A DNA stretch of 64,000 nucleotides from Nymphaea colorata (lineage: Eukaryota; Streptophyta; Magnoliopsida; Nymphaeales; Nymphaeaceae), in assembly GCF_008831285.2 (NCBI RefSeq), contig NC_045147.1, positions 8,958,334 to 9,022,333 of the forward strand, given 5' to 3'. The position numbers were made by a program, and so were the translations under genes. The notes under the pieces were generated by a model, which searched no databases, was not told the origin of the DNA, and saw only the letters and a list, made by a program, of their open reading frames with translations. Positions 11,301-21,235 of the stretch are shown one piece after another. The stretch's first letter is position 1. Every line of letters begins with the position of its first letter.

Positions 11301-14300
11301 CAACTGTAATGGTGGTCAAATATTTGAAATCGTCTCCAGGTAAAAGACTTTTGTTTACAAAAGGTAAGACTTTGGAAGTGGAAGCCTATAGTGATGCTGA
11401 CTATGTTGTGGCTAAGTCGAAGACAAGAAGTCTACCACAGGATTCTGTGTATTTGTGGGAGACAACCTTATATCCTGGAGAAGCAAAAAGCAAGGTGTAG
11501 TGTCAAGATCTAGTGCAGAATCTGAATACAGAGCTATGACTCAAACTGCCCCTGAAATGACTTGGGATAAATCCATGCTATCTAGCCTAAGTGTGTCAAT
11601 TCCTCTTCCCATGAAGATGTATTGTGACAATCCAACAGTCACATACATTGCAGACAATCCAATTTTCCATTTGAGAACTCCATTACATTTGGGATCTTGT
11701 TCAAGGAGGAACCATAGCCACTATTCGTGTATCATCTGAAGATCAAACTGCAGATGTCTTCACCAAACCTCTTCTTATTGGTGATTTCTCTAGATGTTGT
11801 GACAAGCTGATGATTAATATGTATGCTCCAGCTTGAGGGGGAGTGCTGAATTAGAAGACTTTAAGTTTCTAGGTGGTTCTTTGCAATGTTTAATATTTAG
11901 GAGTTCTCTTTAAACATTTCTATATTTTTTGTTGTTAATATTTGCAAGCCTCTACCTCTGCCCTAATCTCTTTATTATTGAGATTTGGGTTAGTAAATAA
12001 CAAGTTATTCTCTCTCTAAGATTGTCGGCTGTAACAAAAACAATACAATGTGCCCTTGAAACTAGTTTCGGGTGTACAACTATACCATATAGGTTGTAAC
12101 TTTTGATAGACCATCTTGTCTCTTACCTTATGGTATGATACAGGATGTAACTTATGTTGCATCTTGGAAACATAAAAGAATGTCAAAAAGGTCTTTCCTT
12201 TACTGTGTGAAAGGCTTTCTTATACATTTAAAGCAAAAAAAAATAAAATTTAGGGCTGATTCCATTTAACAAATTGGGAGCTTACATGGTTTTCCTTGTA
12301 AGGGGCCTTTTTGTCTTCAAAAATTAAAAAGGCAAATTTTATGACTATAAGAAGTTGTCAAGGACTAAGTCATGCATAATGTAGAGCTATTGATTTTCTA
12401 TCCATTTAACTATTGGGAGTAATTTAAGTTGTCAAATTTGATTTTGTTTAACGAAAGTGTGCATGTTGTATAGCATATACTTGCCATTTTTTATGTTTTT
12501 GCAATTTATTTTTTCTCATAGAGATAAAAGTTTTTCTCATTGTCCCCAGTCTTTTCTCATTATTGGTATTGTTGCTAATTTGGTAAATTTCTAGTTAAGG
12601 ATGTTCATTGACTCGAGGCAGCTCGGGCTCAACTTGAACCCGCTCAGTTAAACTCAAGTTGAGCTCAGCCCGTTTAGTAAAAGATTTGAGTTTGAGTTGA
12701 AAAATGAGCTCGATTAACTTAACAAGTTGAGCGCGAGCTAGGCAGGCTCAGCTTGACTAAGCTTGATTAAGCTTGCAGAAAGAAAATATATAAAACACGC
12801 TGCACCATATTGTCACAAGTGGAAAGTTACCCCAATGGGTTTCCTTGTGGCTGACAACCTTGACGTTCAAGGTTCCAACATGGGCATCTTCAGTCATATT
12901 AAAACCAATTTTTTAATGAATGGTTTGGCTCAGCTCCAACCGAGGTTAATGAACGGCTTGGCTAAGCTCAAGCCAAACCTCGGCTCAAGCCTAACCGAGA
13001 CGAATTTGAGCTTTTAAGCTCAAGCTGAGCAGAACTGGAGCTAGCCAACTTGATCTCGACAAGCTCGATTTCTGGCTTATAGTGCTTGAACCGAGTTTGA
13101 GCCAGCCCAGGTTAGGTGGACCTTGGCTTGTCCTGCTTCTTGCTTGTTGAATTCTTATATCTGCAGCAGGGCTGGAGCCAAGGGGTAAGTGGGGTTGGCA
13201 GGAGCCATGGCCTCCACCCCGCCACACACCAACCCCCATAAACCCCCAACCCACCCCCCAACCCCTTCAAATGTGTTGTTTTCGTCCCTGTAAAGATTTT
13301 CAAAATATATATAATGGCAGTCGGTTCCTAGACTGTTTGGCCCCTTTAAGGGAAAAACCCTAGCTCTGCCTCTAATCAGTCGTCTTTTTTGGTCCAAGCT
13401 GGTCTATTCTCTGGGATTCAAATCTAAAGCTGTTTGATTAAGATAGACCATGCTCTTTCAATCAGCATATTTTTGAGGCAGAACGTGTGTATTCAGTATT
13501 TTTCTTTTTGTTGGTTGCAATGTTAATCCTTTGAACTAGAAGATATTAGAGTCGTGTTATAGTGCAAGCTTTGTTGGCAAAGAATCACACATAGATGATA
13601 TGTGATTCAACTGTTTCACTTTGGTTTTATTTGTCTTCTTATTGCAGATCAAAAGAATGTTGAGTCATGGCCTTGTAAAGGGTGGTTCACGTCAAAATTC
13701 CATGATCTGTAGGTTAGCTAGCTTTCTTTTCTTAACTTTCAGATGGTGTCTTTGCAATGTCAGTTGGCCATGCTTGGTGCGGTACTGTTTGTTTTCACGG
13801 GCAACTTTTGTTCTCTGAAATCTGCAATTGTTCTTAGCTCATTGCAAGGTGATTCACTAGAAGAACTCACAACAAAGGCTTTTCATTGCAAACCATGCAG
13901 TACCATGGTGTATATTTGCATTATCATTTAAGAATATTTCCATTTGGGCCTAATTTTTCGCCATAATTTTGAAAATTGGGGCCACATTTTGAGATTTCCT
14001 GAAAAAGGGCCATACATTTCATGGAAACTGTCAGCTAAGAGCCTGGAGTGAACTTTCGGTAACTTGAAAAACAAAACAAAAAAAAAATGATAAAATTGTA
14101 AAAACGTAATTGTAGAAAGTACTAAAAGAAATTGCAACTAATGTTTGCTATGTTTCAAATTAAAATGCACTCCAGGCCCCTATTTGACTGTCTAAAATTT
14201 AAATGAAGCATGCTGTCCTTTTTTGGAAAAGCTGAAAGGGTGGCCTTTTTTTTGGAGTTATAGGCAAAAGGTAGGCCTGAAAATGAAAATTTCCCTATAA

Positions 14301-15136
14301 TTTATTAGTGGAACACATGCTGCGCTCACACACATGTGGATGCTGACCCTTGCTTTCTTTCTTTCCTTTCTTTTTTAATAAATTAATTGTTGCTTGCACA
14401 TTCTCTTATTATAGTGCACATAGAGGCTGGCTCAACCCACCCTTGCATTTCCAAAATGAACCTTGCCGACATAAAGTTTTAGACCTCATAGGGGATCTCT
14501 CTCTTCTTGCACAATATGGCAATCAAGGGCTTCCTGTGGCACATATACTTGTCTATAAGGTGGGTTACTTTTTTGTATTTTAACAATTTCAGCATATAGA
14601 AAGTACAACATCTTGTGGAAGTTTAGACGACACTGATGGATCTTGTTTATGTGACAACATGCACCACATATGAGCACTTTGGAAAGCATGGTATTGATTA
14701 TGAAGAGACTTTCTAACTCTATACTGTATCATGATTGATGGATGGCATTTGCATCCGTTCATTTTAGGAAATGGCTATTGTTAAAATATAAATCCTTCAC
14801 CAACACGTTGAAGAGGAGTCTCTTAGGATTCCACCTCCTTGTAAAATGTGTTAAGATATTTAATATCCTTGTAACATGTGAAGAGTCTCCTAGGATTCTA
14901 TGTTGTAGTTAATATCCTTGTTATATGTGAAGTCTCCTAAGATTCTATGTTGTAGTTAATATCCTTGTAATATGTGAAGTCTCTTAGGTTTCTATGATGT
15001 AATTAATGTCCTTGGAGCTTGTGAAATCTCCTAGGATTCTACGATTGGAGACTCTTAGAATTCTGGAAATGGGATTATAAATAGAGGCTGTGCAAACCAT
15101 TTTGGCTACGGCTTCTTCTCTTCAGTTTCTTCTTGT

Positions 15137-15189
<53 letters not shown>

Positions 15190-16591
15190 GCGTGAGTACT
15201 ATTTTCTGGTTACAGATATTGGTGCTAGATTTCTATCAGCTATGACATGATTTTAGACAATGCACACACAGACACACTGTTTCCAGGCAACTTCGGGATC
15301 AGGCACCTCAAAAAATTTGTAGTCCTTATATTTTAGTTTGCCTGAATATATTTTAATGCACTCAAAATTGCTTATTTATTCTGGTCCATGACTATGTTCA
15401 AGTAAAAATTCAATCTTAGATCTTCTTCCATCAAGTTTGTATTATATATAACCATTGATTTCTTAAACTGCACAGAAAGCATACTTAAGCATGAATTATG
15501 CCTGATTTAGAGCATGGTTGTCACTAAAAATTGAATAAAGATTACGTAGACAAGGTTGGATTAAGCAAGAACTTGTGCTACTATGTTTTAAGTGGTCCAT
15601 GATACGGTACGTTGGGCTCTCTTGTTTGTGTTTATTTGGGCATTCAATTTTTTATTGAACAGTGTGGGTTTATTTAGCATAACATATACATACCACGTTT
15701 GTTTGTTTACTTAACTTTAATGAATGCATCATACCTGTGGAGCCATTCATTGGGACAAAAACCAATGCATCATAAAATTGTGACTTTGAAAATCAATAGT
15801 TCACAATTAATGAAGATGGAGTGCTTAAAGGTAGTTCACATGATCATATTGATTTTTGATGCATGAAAATAGTAAACAAATCCTGCTAAACATGATCAAG
15901 ATATTGGCTATTCTTGATAAACGATGTGCAATTTACATGCCGTAGATTACAGATCAGTACGTTGAACCTTCAAATGTAAACAGATACAACGTCGTCTATT
16001 TCCACATAGGCAAACTTATTGCCAATTTGAACCTGCTATGGTTTGGACAGTTTGGCATCTACAGTAATACAGTTTTCATATGCTTGATCATTGTTTTAGG
16101 TTTAAAATTGTTGGCAAAAGTTGTCAGAAAGTTATGCCCTTAATACACTTGCTCTATCTGAACGTGAGGAATTTTCTGCTATTTCTTGCATGCATACCTG
16201 CTTTCTTTCCTTGATGATGCTTCTGATTGTCTTAGCACTGTGTTATTTCTGACCTTGTGAACGCATGACATAATATATACGTGATTAGGCCTATTATATT
16301 TAAACTCTTTTATTCATGAACACCTTTCAGTTTTTACGGTCATTTTCCTGCTTTCTTTTCTTTGGAGATGGATTTTTTTTTTTGTGGGGAAGTTGAAAGT
16401 CATCTATTGCTCCCCTTCTCTAATTGTCATGACGTTCTCTATTGACCGGTTGGTTGTTCAGTGTGACTTTTGTTTATTATTTTTTCATTAAAAATTTGGA
16501 GATTTAAATAAATGACATAATGTGGGAATTTTAGGGTGGCCATGATCTGCATCATAAACTTTCTTGCGCCCTTCTGGGCCATGTGAAATAA
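2365..16591 (+). CDS. LPXC: UDP-3-O-acyl-N-acetylglucosamine deacetylase (plant LpxC), seven exons
   Basis: Exons by eye: 2365-2553, 3094-3393, 3934-4140, 5799-5900, 13648-13712, 14415-14559, 16535-16591. They join in frame to 354 codons plus TAA. LpxC is the zinc hydrolase that deacetylates UDP-3-O-acyl-GlcNAc, the committed step of lipid A-type synthesis; in plants this pathway is mitochondrial. Residues 1-63 are rich in Ser, Arg and Leu and almost free of acidic residues, like a mitochondrial presequence. Catalytic Glu140 and zinc ligand His141 lie in [16 protein letters not shown]; zinc ligands His307 and Asp311 lie in [12 protein letters not shown]; the general acid-base His339 is in the short last exon (GGHDLHHKL). 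All introns are GT-AG except intron 3 (GC-AG). The start is the first ATG after an in-frame TAG and has G at -3. Intron 4 holds copia element A and intron 6 a probable solo LTR, yet no exon is broken. The exact exon 1 junction (TCT|GTAAGC, phase 0) and the last exon are the least conserved calls. Confidence 0.87.
4141..4142 (+). other. Non-canonical GC splice donor of LPXC intron 3
   Basis: The exon ends in CAG and the intron begins GCAAAG. Joining 4140 to 5799 gives INFPQ followed by VSAIGCQW, the expected LpxC protein order. The nearest GT (4146-4147) would shift the downstream exon out of frame. Confidence 0.75.
4143..5798 (+). other. LPXC intron 3, no gene seen
   Basis: AT-rich intron sequence. 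Short stretches with repeated GGCCC/GGGCC words (about 5240-5300 and 5510-5600) may be transposon termini, but no paired ends or target duplication could be found. Small open frames on both strands here carry no recognisable motif. Confidence 0.4.
5901..6681 (+). other. First part of LPXC intron 4, upstream of the copia insertion
   Basis: Non-coding, T-rich. Two related short segments with 'gatatgttgga/gatacgttggta' (about 6360-6380 and 6470-6485) suggest a small old duplication. No RNA gene or open frame of note. Confidence 0.35.
6682..6867 (+). repeat. 5' LTR of copia element A
   Basis: Begins TGTTGAATTAGAAG and ends TATAACA, and matches 11844-12036. It contains a perfect 10-bp stem (6792-6801 with 6811-6820) that separates CCCTAATCTC from GAGATTAGGG. 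Confidence 0.9.
6868..6879 (+). other. Primer-binding site of element A
   Basis: TGGTATCAGAGC directly after the LTR, complementary to the 3' end of plant initiator tRNA-Met, the standard copia primer. Confidence 0.9.
7639..11838 (+). pseudogene. Decayed copia gag-pol of element A
   Basis: Order of pieces: gag (7639-8210, [17 protein letters not shown]), zinc knuckle near 8400-8443 where the second Cys is replaced by Tyr ([14 protein letters not shown]), aspartic protease ([11 protein letters not shown], about 8730), integrase (from about 9290; [23 protein letters not shown]), reverse transcriptase (10388-11100; [10 protein letters not shown] about 10906) and RNase H (to about 11830; [11 protein letters not shown]). 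At least eight stops or frame changes break it, for example at about 7954, 8008, 8443, 9589, 10378 and 11005. Element B shows what each segment looked like. It cannot encode a working polyprotein. Confidence 0.9.
11844..12036 (+). repeat. 3' LTR of copia element A
   Basis: Begins TGCTGAATTAGAAG directly after the purine tract TGAGGGGGAG and ends GTAACA. It is a diverged copy of 6682-6867, with a few extra bases near 11890. Confidence 0.9.
12042..13647 (+). other. Rest of LPXC intron 4, including an AGCTCGAGC-rich repeat
   Basis: Nothing coding is seen. From about 12600 to 13110 the DNA is packed with short alternating words such as GAGCTCGAGC, CAAGCTTGA and GCTCAAGC on both strands, typical of the subterminal region of a non-autonomous DNA transposon. 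A related block lies at 62320-62560. No clean terminal repeats or target duplication could be fixed. Confidence 0.4.
14779..15214 (+). mobile_element. Probable solo LTR with internal ~47-bp tandem repeats, in LPXC intron 6
   Basis: The segment starts TGTTAAAATATAAATCC, ends GGTTACA, and is flanked by GCTAT and GATAT (4 of 5 match). From about 14812 to 15060 it holds about five imperfect copies of a ~47-bp unit built around 'gtctcctaggattctatg' and 'taatatccttgt'. A TATA-like GATTATAAATAGAGG follows at about 15072 and then a CT microsatellite (15146-15182). Repeats upstream of a TATA box are a common layout of LTR U3 regions. No internal retrotransposon genes or second LTR are nearby. It could instead be some other promoter-like repeat. 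Confidence 0.5.
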
Positions 16592-17963
16592 CAAGTACCA
16601 GAAACATCTCACGAATTTCATGCTAGCATATGTTCATCAATCCTACCTTTACGAAATCAGAGTGAGTTGGTCAAGGATCTGAAATGGTGAGTTAGTCAAC
16701 ATGCCTTTTCAAATCAGTGGGAGTTTGTTAAGGATCAGAAGTGGTGAGACGTCAGATTGCAGTCGACATAAGGGCCTTCCAATTCTGTGTTTTTATTTAG
16801 CTGTGATATTTCTTGTGAAAGTATCAAATGTGAATGAATCTAATTTCTGTAGCTCCAATTGTTTTATACTTCGATATCATCTAAAGTTCAAACTGTCATT
16901 ATTGGGAACTAAATTGCCCTTCTCTCGCTCTCCCTCTCTCTCTCTCTCTCTCTCTCACACGCAGAGAGACACAAACACACACATGCCTGCCACTCAGAGT
17001 TTCTATTTAAAAATTACACTTTCATATCCTATTCGAAAGTGTTGTAAACAGCCGTCCTGTTATACTACCTACGCGGGGTTTATGCCAGTGCAGGGTCAAA
17101 GATCTCAGCCCAGACGAACCCACTACCCACGTTTATTTCAAAAGGAGGCGTTTTGCCCCTCGTACATCTCGGGGTGGCAACTTGCACATTGGTGATGGTC
17201 CATGGCACGCCTCTCAGATAGAGAGAGCTTAGTGTGATGCAACAGCATCGTGAAAACAGAAAAAATTGAAAAATTGTGTTTAGGTCAAGGAAATCCCATC
17301 CTTGGGGTATTCCTTTCCTTTCCCTCCATTTGATCGATTGAGCGCCATTATCATTTCCCCTTCTTTCTGCTTCCTATCTTCCTCCCCTCCTCCGTCATAC
17401 GGCAAGAACATCTCAATCTACTTTGCTCAAAGAAGTTGAAAGTGCAAGAAGAGCAAGTATCCTTGGACAACAAATTCAATTGTCATTCACACGAATAAAT
17501 AGACATTTCCACAGCATGAATCCCTAACAGTAACTACGTCGATTAGCCCCAATCACCCTAATAAAAAGAAAAAAAACAATGACCTGGTGATGCCAAATAA
17601 AAACAGCAAACCAGGTCCACACGAGAAGCAGCAGCACCACAAATAGAATAATAACCCTTCTCTAAACAAAGGGATTTCCCAATGGGAACAGTTTTAGAGC
17701 TGCACGGGCATGGTCTTACCCATTGCTTTCTTCTGAAAAAAGTGGCTGGAAGCCTGGAACCCCCGCATCACATAGTAGTTCACCATTCCACCATCCTCTT
17801 CTTCTCCACCTTCACCACCTCCACGTGTTGGGGACAAAAGGTTGATGAACGAAGAGATACAGCAGCTCCGCAATTACAAAAAACACATTGCAGTAGCTGC
17901 TGAGAAGAAGGAAGATGACACGGCCTGGCAATGAAAGAAAAGACGAGGAAGGAACGTCAACCA
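16592..17963. other. Intergenic region between convergent LPXC and ERF genes
   Basis: Holds the 3' ends of both genes. A CT microsatellite (about 16925-16956) runs into ACAC repeats. No RNA gene and no convincing coding frame are seen; the 164-codon frame starting at 16701 is low-complexity and motif-free. Confidence 0.4.
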
Positions 17964-19205
17964 TCAACAGTCAGAGAAAAACGCCTCCCAGTTCACGTCT
18001 ACGTCCAGAGAAGGGAGCTTCTGCAACAGCAAGTTCTCGAACTCGCTCCCTGATGGACTGGTGGGATCGTCCTGCAGGTTGGTATTCGGGGCCGGAGAAT
18101 GCCGTGAGGCGGAAGCCGTGGAGTCGCTGCCAGAATGCGACGGCGAAGAGATCTCAGGCTTCTTCGTTGCGGCTGCCGATTCACTGCTCCTGTTTTCAGG
18201 ACAACCCTGAAGAGAGAGATCAGCAGCAGGCTGCTCTGCTATAGACTTGTGATCGGCAGGAGGGGTGGAGGACGGCCCTCCCCGAGTTGCCGCCGGAGAA
18301 GCCAATCCCTGATATACTGCCTTAAGCTTGGCGTCTATAGAGGATTGCAACAAGATCATGTTTGCATCATTGAAATTCTGGCGAGTGAGGCCAGGGAAAT
18401 TCAGCCTTGCAAAGTCCCCTCTGAGCTTGTAGGCTGCTCTATCGTAAGCCATGGCCGCCTCCTCGGCGGTATCGAAGGTACCTAGCCAGAGCCTTGTCCG
18501 GTTCCTAGGCAATCTGATCTCGGCCACCCACTTCCCCCAGTGCCTCTGCCTCACTCCCCTGTAGAGCTTGGCAGGTTTGGTTGAGGGACTGGCGGCGTTG
18601 GCGTGGACGACAGCACCGCCTCTGAGAGCTGCGACGTGCTTCATCGGCTGCATTCTTGGGGCCAGAAAGTGGAGGACCTCGCTCTCCCTTCCGTTCAAGT
18701 ACTGCTGTGGCTGCTGCTGAACGGTGGGAACGGCAGCCAAATTATGGCACTGTTGTTGGTACTGGGCCTGGATCCACTGCATGTGGTAAGAGGGGAGCTG
18801 TTGAAAGGCTACCCTTTGAGTAGGAATTGCAGAAACAGAATTCTGCAAGGAAGGGATGGAATTAGGCTCTGCAGCATCGACCCCATTGGTGAACATGGGG
18901 GTTGATGGAGTATTGGGCAAACTGAAAGAAGCAGGATTTGAAAAACACAGGCAAGTGGTAGATGAAGGAGAGAAAAGGGGAGCTTGAGGGGAACCGCCCC
19001 CGCTAGTGAAAGAACGAGAAGAAGAACTAAATGAAGAGGAGGGGAAGGAGGAAGAGGAGGGTAGGCCCTGTGATGAGTTCACAGAGGGGGAGGATGGTAA
19101 AGCACCTTTAATAAAAGGTTCAAGTGCTCCCATCAACTCCCCTTTGGGAGAAGGGTGATCTGAAGCTGAAGACCAAATGCTGTAGGGATCTATTGCTGCT
19201 GCCAT
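17964..19205 (-). CDS. AP2/ERF transcription factor, DREB A-6 (ERF group I) type
   Basis: Intact single-exon gene of 413 codons. One AP2 DNA-binding domain spans residues 215-272 ([48 protein letters not shown]). Val at domain position 14 followed by IRLP instead of IRDP places it in the DREB branch, subgroup A-6/group I, which includes RAP2.4-like factors. Members bind DRE/GCC-type promoter elements in the nucleus and act in drought, cold, light and wounding responses. Residues 39-82 are Ser-rich, 134-169 are Gln-rich with the motif [16 protein letters not shown], and the acidic C-terminus [21 protein letters not shown] looks like an activation motif. The start is the first ATG of the frame and lies in a MAAAIDPYS context typical of this subgroup. 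It is convergent with LPXC. Both strands around it show overlapping open frames that are shadows. Family is certain; the exact orthologue is not. Confidence 0.93.
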   Translation of the reverse strand: MAAAIDPYSIWSSASDHPSPKGELMGALEPFIKGALPSSPSVNSSQGLPSSSSFPSSSFSSSSRSFTSGGGSPQAPLFSPSSTTCLCFSNPASFSLPNTPSTPMFTNGVDAAEPNSIPSLQNSVSAIPTQRVAFQQLPSYHMQWIQAQYQQQCHNLAAVPTVQQQPQQYLNGRESEVLHFLAPRMQPMKHVAALRGGAVVHANAASPSTKPAKLYRGVRQRHWGKWVAEIRLPRNRTRLWLGTFDTAEEAAMAYDRAAYKLRGDFARLNFPGLTRQNFNDANMILLQSSIDAKLKAVYQGLASPAATRGGPSSTPPADHKSIAEQPAADLSLQGCPENRSSESAAATKKPEISSPSHSGSDSTASASRHSPAPNTNLQDDPTSPSGSEFENLLLQKLPSLDVDVNWEAFFSDC

Positions 19206-20400
19206 ACTTCAATCACAAGCAAATAAAAGTGAAACAGCCTAACAAGCTAAACAGTCTTTTGGAACCTTGGAAAAACAAAATGAAAAGAATGAAAAGAAAG
19301 AAAAGGAAAAGAAGATGTATGCTTGTTTCTTATCAAAAGCAAAGAACAAGCATCACAACCAACTACCAGGTTGTAAGTTAAAAAAATCAAAATTCTTAAT
19401 AATTACAACTGAGAGTAAAAGAGAAACAAAAACTTTCTTTTTCCCTCCTTTTTGCTTCTTCTTCTCTTTCTGACCTGGAATCAAAGAGGTGCCCTCATGA
19501 ACTAAAAAAGCAAGGGGCCTCCGTTCCCACCTAAGCTTTGGCGGATGAAAAAAGAGAAGAAACCGGGAATGAATTCGAAAACCGAGGATTTTTTAAAAAA
19601 AGGGGAATCCTCAGTTGATCCTAAACAAGCAAACCCAGCAAGAAAAAGAAAAAAGGGTCCGGTCTTGTTAAATTGAAGGGAAAAATTTAAAGAAAACCTG
19701 GATCTCTGTTCTGAAACATCTGTTCTCCATAAGAAAAGATCTTTTGCCAACCAGAAAACTCCCTCTTTGGTAAGCTTTGATTTCCATATGATCTTCTATC
19801 AAGTGCAGTCACCAAAAACCCTCACATAAGAACATCCTTTCTAGAAGACAGATTATTACAGATAGGGATTCAGAGAAGCGGGAACACAGAAGGGGAGGGG
19901 GAGAGTGAAAGAGATTTGGCAGCACTCACTCCGCACGCACAGACAACAAGCGAAGAGGAAGGAGAAATAGAGGAGACACAGGAGGATCTTACTTTTTTCG
20001 GCTCTTTGAATGATTTGTCCAGTCTTCTGCTACCCCATCTCTTTTATACACCAAGGGGAAGGAGTATTATGGCCGCTAGCGCTGGCAGATCTCATCTGAT
20101 TCATCGTCGGAATGGAAGGCAGACAGCAAGCCAGTATGGCCACAGCCATTATTGGCCGTCCATCTCTTTCTCACACTAAAGGCGCTGGCTCTCTTTACTC
20201 CTACGGTAGTAAACTCCTTTGCTTGGACTCTCAATGAACGCGGGGGAGTTGTCAACGTCCATGGCGTCAGCCTGAGCCAATCACAGAGCCCATCTCTCGG
20301 ACGGAGCAGATGCCGACGGACACCTGCCCCTTGGTACACCGACACGTGACGGTTTCCCTGAAACGTGGTGTCCTCCAATTGGAAAGGGCTGGTCTTTTCC
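19206..20400 (-). promoter_or_regulatory. 5' leader and promoter region of the ERF gene
   Basis: Read on the minus strand, a TATA box (TATAAAA) lies at 20042-20048, about 840 bp upstream of the ATG, so the leader is long or contains an intron. Upstream of the TATA box are a DRE/CRT core GCCGAC (20312-20317, written on the plus strand) and a palindromic G-box/ABRE core CACGTG (20343-20348). The block 20040-20350 is GC-richer than its surroundings. Single hexamers are weak evidence alone, but all lie within 310 bp of the TATA box. Confidence 0.5.
20042..20048 (-). promoter_or_regulatory. TATA box of the ERF gene
   Basis: On the minus strand the context is GGTGTATAAAAGAGA, a near-consensus plant TATA box correctly oriented toward the ERF gene. 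Confidence 0.5.
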
Positions 20401-21235
20401 CGGTGAAAATGTTTTTTAACTTTTTAAATAAACGCGCAACTTCGAGGCAGGAGATTGAATGGAAGGTTCGACTGTTTTGACTTGCTTCTGGTCAGACGTG
20501 GGGAGAAGCCGCGCAATGGGAGGCCAAGTCCGTCCAGCTCATTAGTTGGGTATGTAGGGTAGAAGTTTTATGTAATTATATTCAATATTCATGGTCCTTG
20601 TAGTTAGCTGTTGATGTGATTTTTCGGGGTTTTCTTAAGTGGTTATGGTAGAGGTATCCCTCGTTTAACACAGTTTTGTTTCGTTTATGAAAATAATTTT
20701 TTTTAATGAATTTTGAAAGGCATAATTAATAAACCTAGTTGTCTGTTAAGAACCGATGAGGGATAAGGTTTTCTCTTCCTCTTACAAAACCGATGATGTT
20801 GAAACTAATTATTTATTAAAATCCAACTCAAATGACGGCTAAAAAGTGATAAGACAAGTAAATGAGTCAAGCCAGCTAGAACTTTACTAAAAAAAAAAAA
20901 AAAAAAAAGACTCCAGCGTCAAATTCGAGTACTAAGAACTCAACTGGTCTAAACTGACTTTTGACTTGGTTTGCTACCTAAAATGCTGGACCGCCATTCG
21001 TATGTAATATTTCTTCTCTCTCTCTTGGTTTGCTACCTAAAATGCTGGACCGCCATTCGTATGTAATATTTCTTCTCTCTCTCTCTCATCGGCCATCGCA
21101 TTCGCGTATCTTTGACTCTCTCTGCCATAGTGCCCTCCATCGATTTCAAACATACCTAGCCAACACTAGGCCTAGGCATCGGGGCAGCTATCGGGTACTT
21201 GAAACACGGCCGAACCTGAGCGTAGGCCCAAGTAC
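20401..21235. other. Intergenic, with A-tract and a 59-bp tandem duplication
   Basis: No gene seen. An A run lies at about 20890-20908. A 59-bp unit is duplicated head-to-tail at 20965-21082 (listed separately). Confidence 0.4.
20965..21082 (+). repeat. 59-bp direct tandem duplication, two copies
   Basis: Unit one starts at 20965 and unit two at 21024, both beginning CTTGGTTTGCTACCTAAAAT and ending in CT repeats. The copies are virtually identical, so the duplication is recent. The CT run at each junction suggests slippage. Confidence 0.9.

Larger units (their letters stand above)
6682..12036 (+). mobile_element. Ty1/copia retrotransposon A, old, inside LPXC intron 4
   Basis: Full-length structure in the same orientation as LPXC: 5' LTR 6682-6867, primer-binding site directly abutting it, a leader of about 780 bp, a decayed gag-pol, a polypurine tract at 11834-11843, and 3' LTR 11844-12036. 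The flanks read GAAAC on the left and AAAAC on the right, an imperfect 5-bp target duplication. The two LTRs differ by roughly 15-20 changes plus a small insertion. Together with the many stops in the body this marks an old copy. It belongs to the same family as elements B and C: gag and pol fragments align throughout with B. Confidence 0.9.

Noticed and set aside
18135-18905. Plus-strand frames inside the ERF gene
   Set aside because: Shadows of the ERF coding strand, without motifs.
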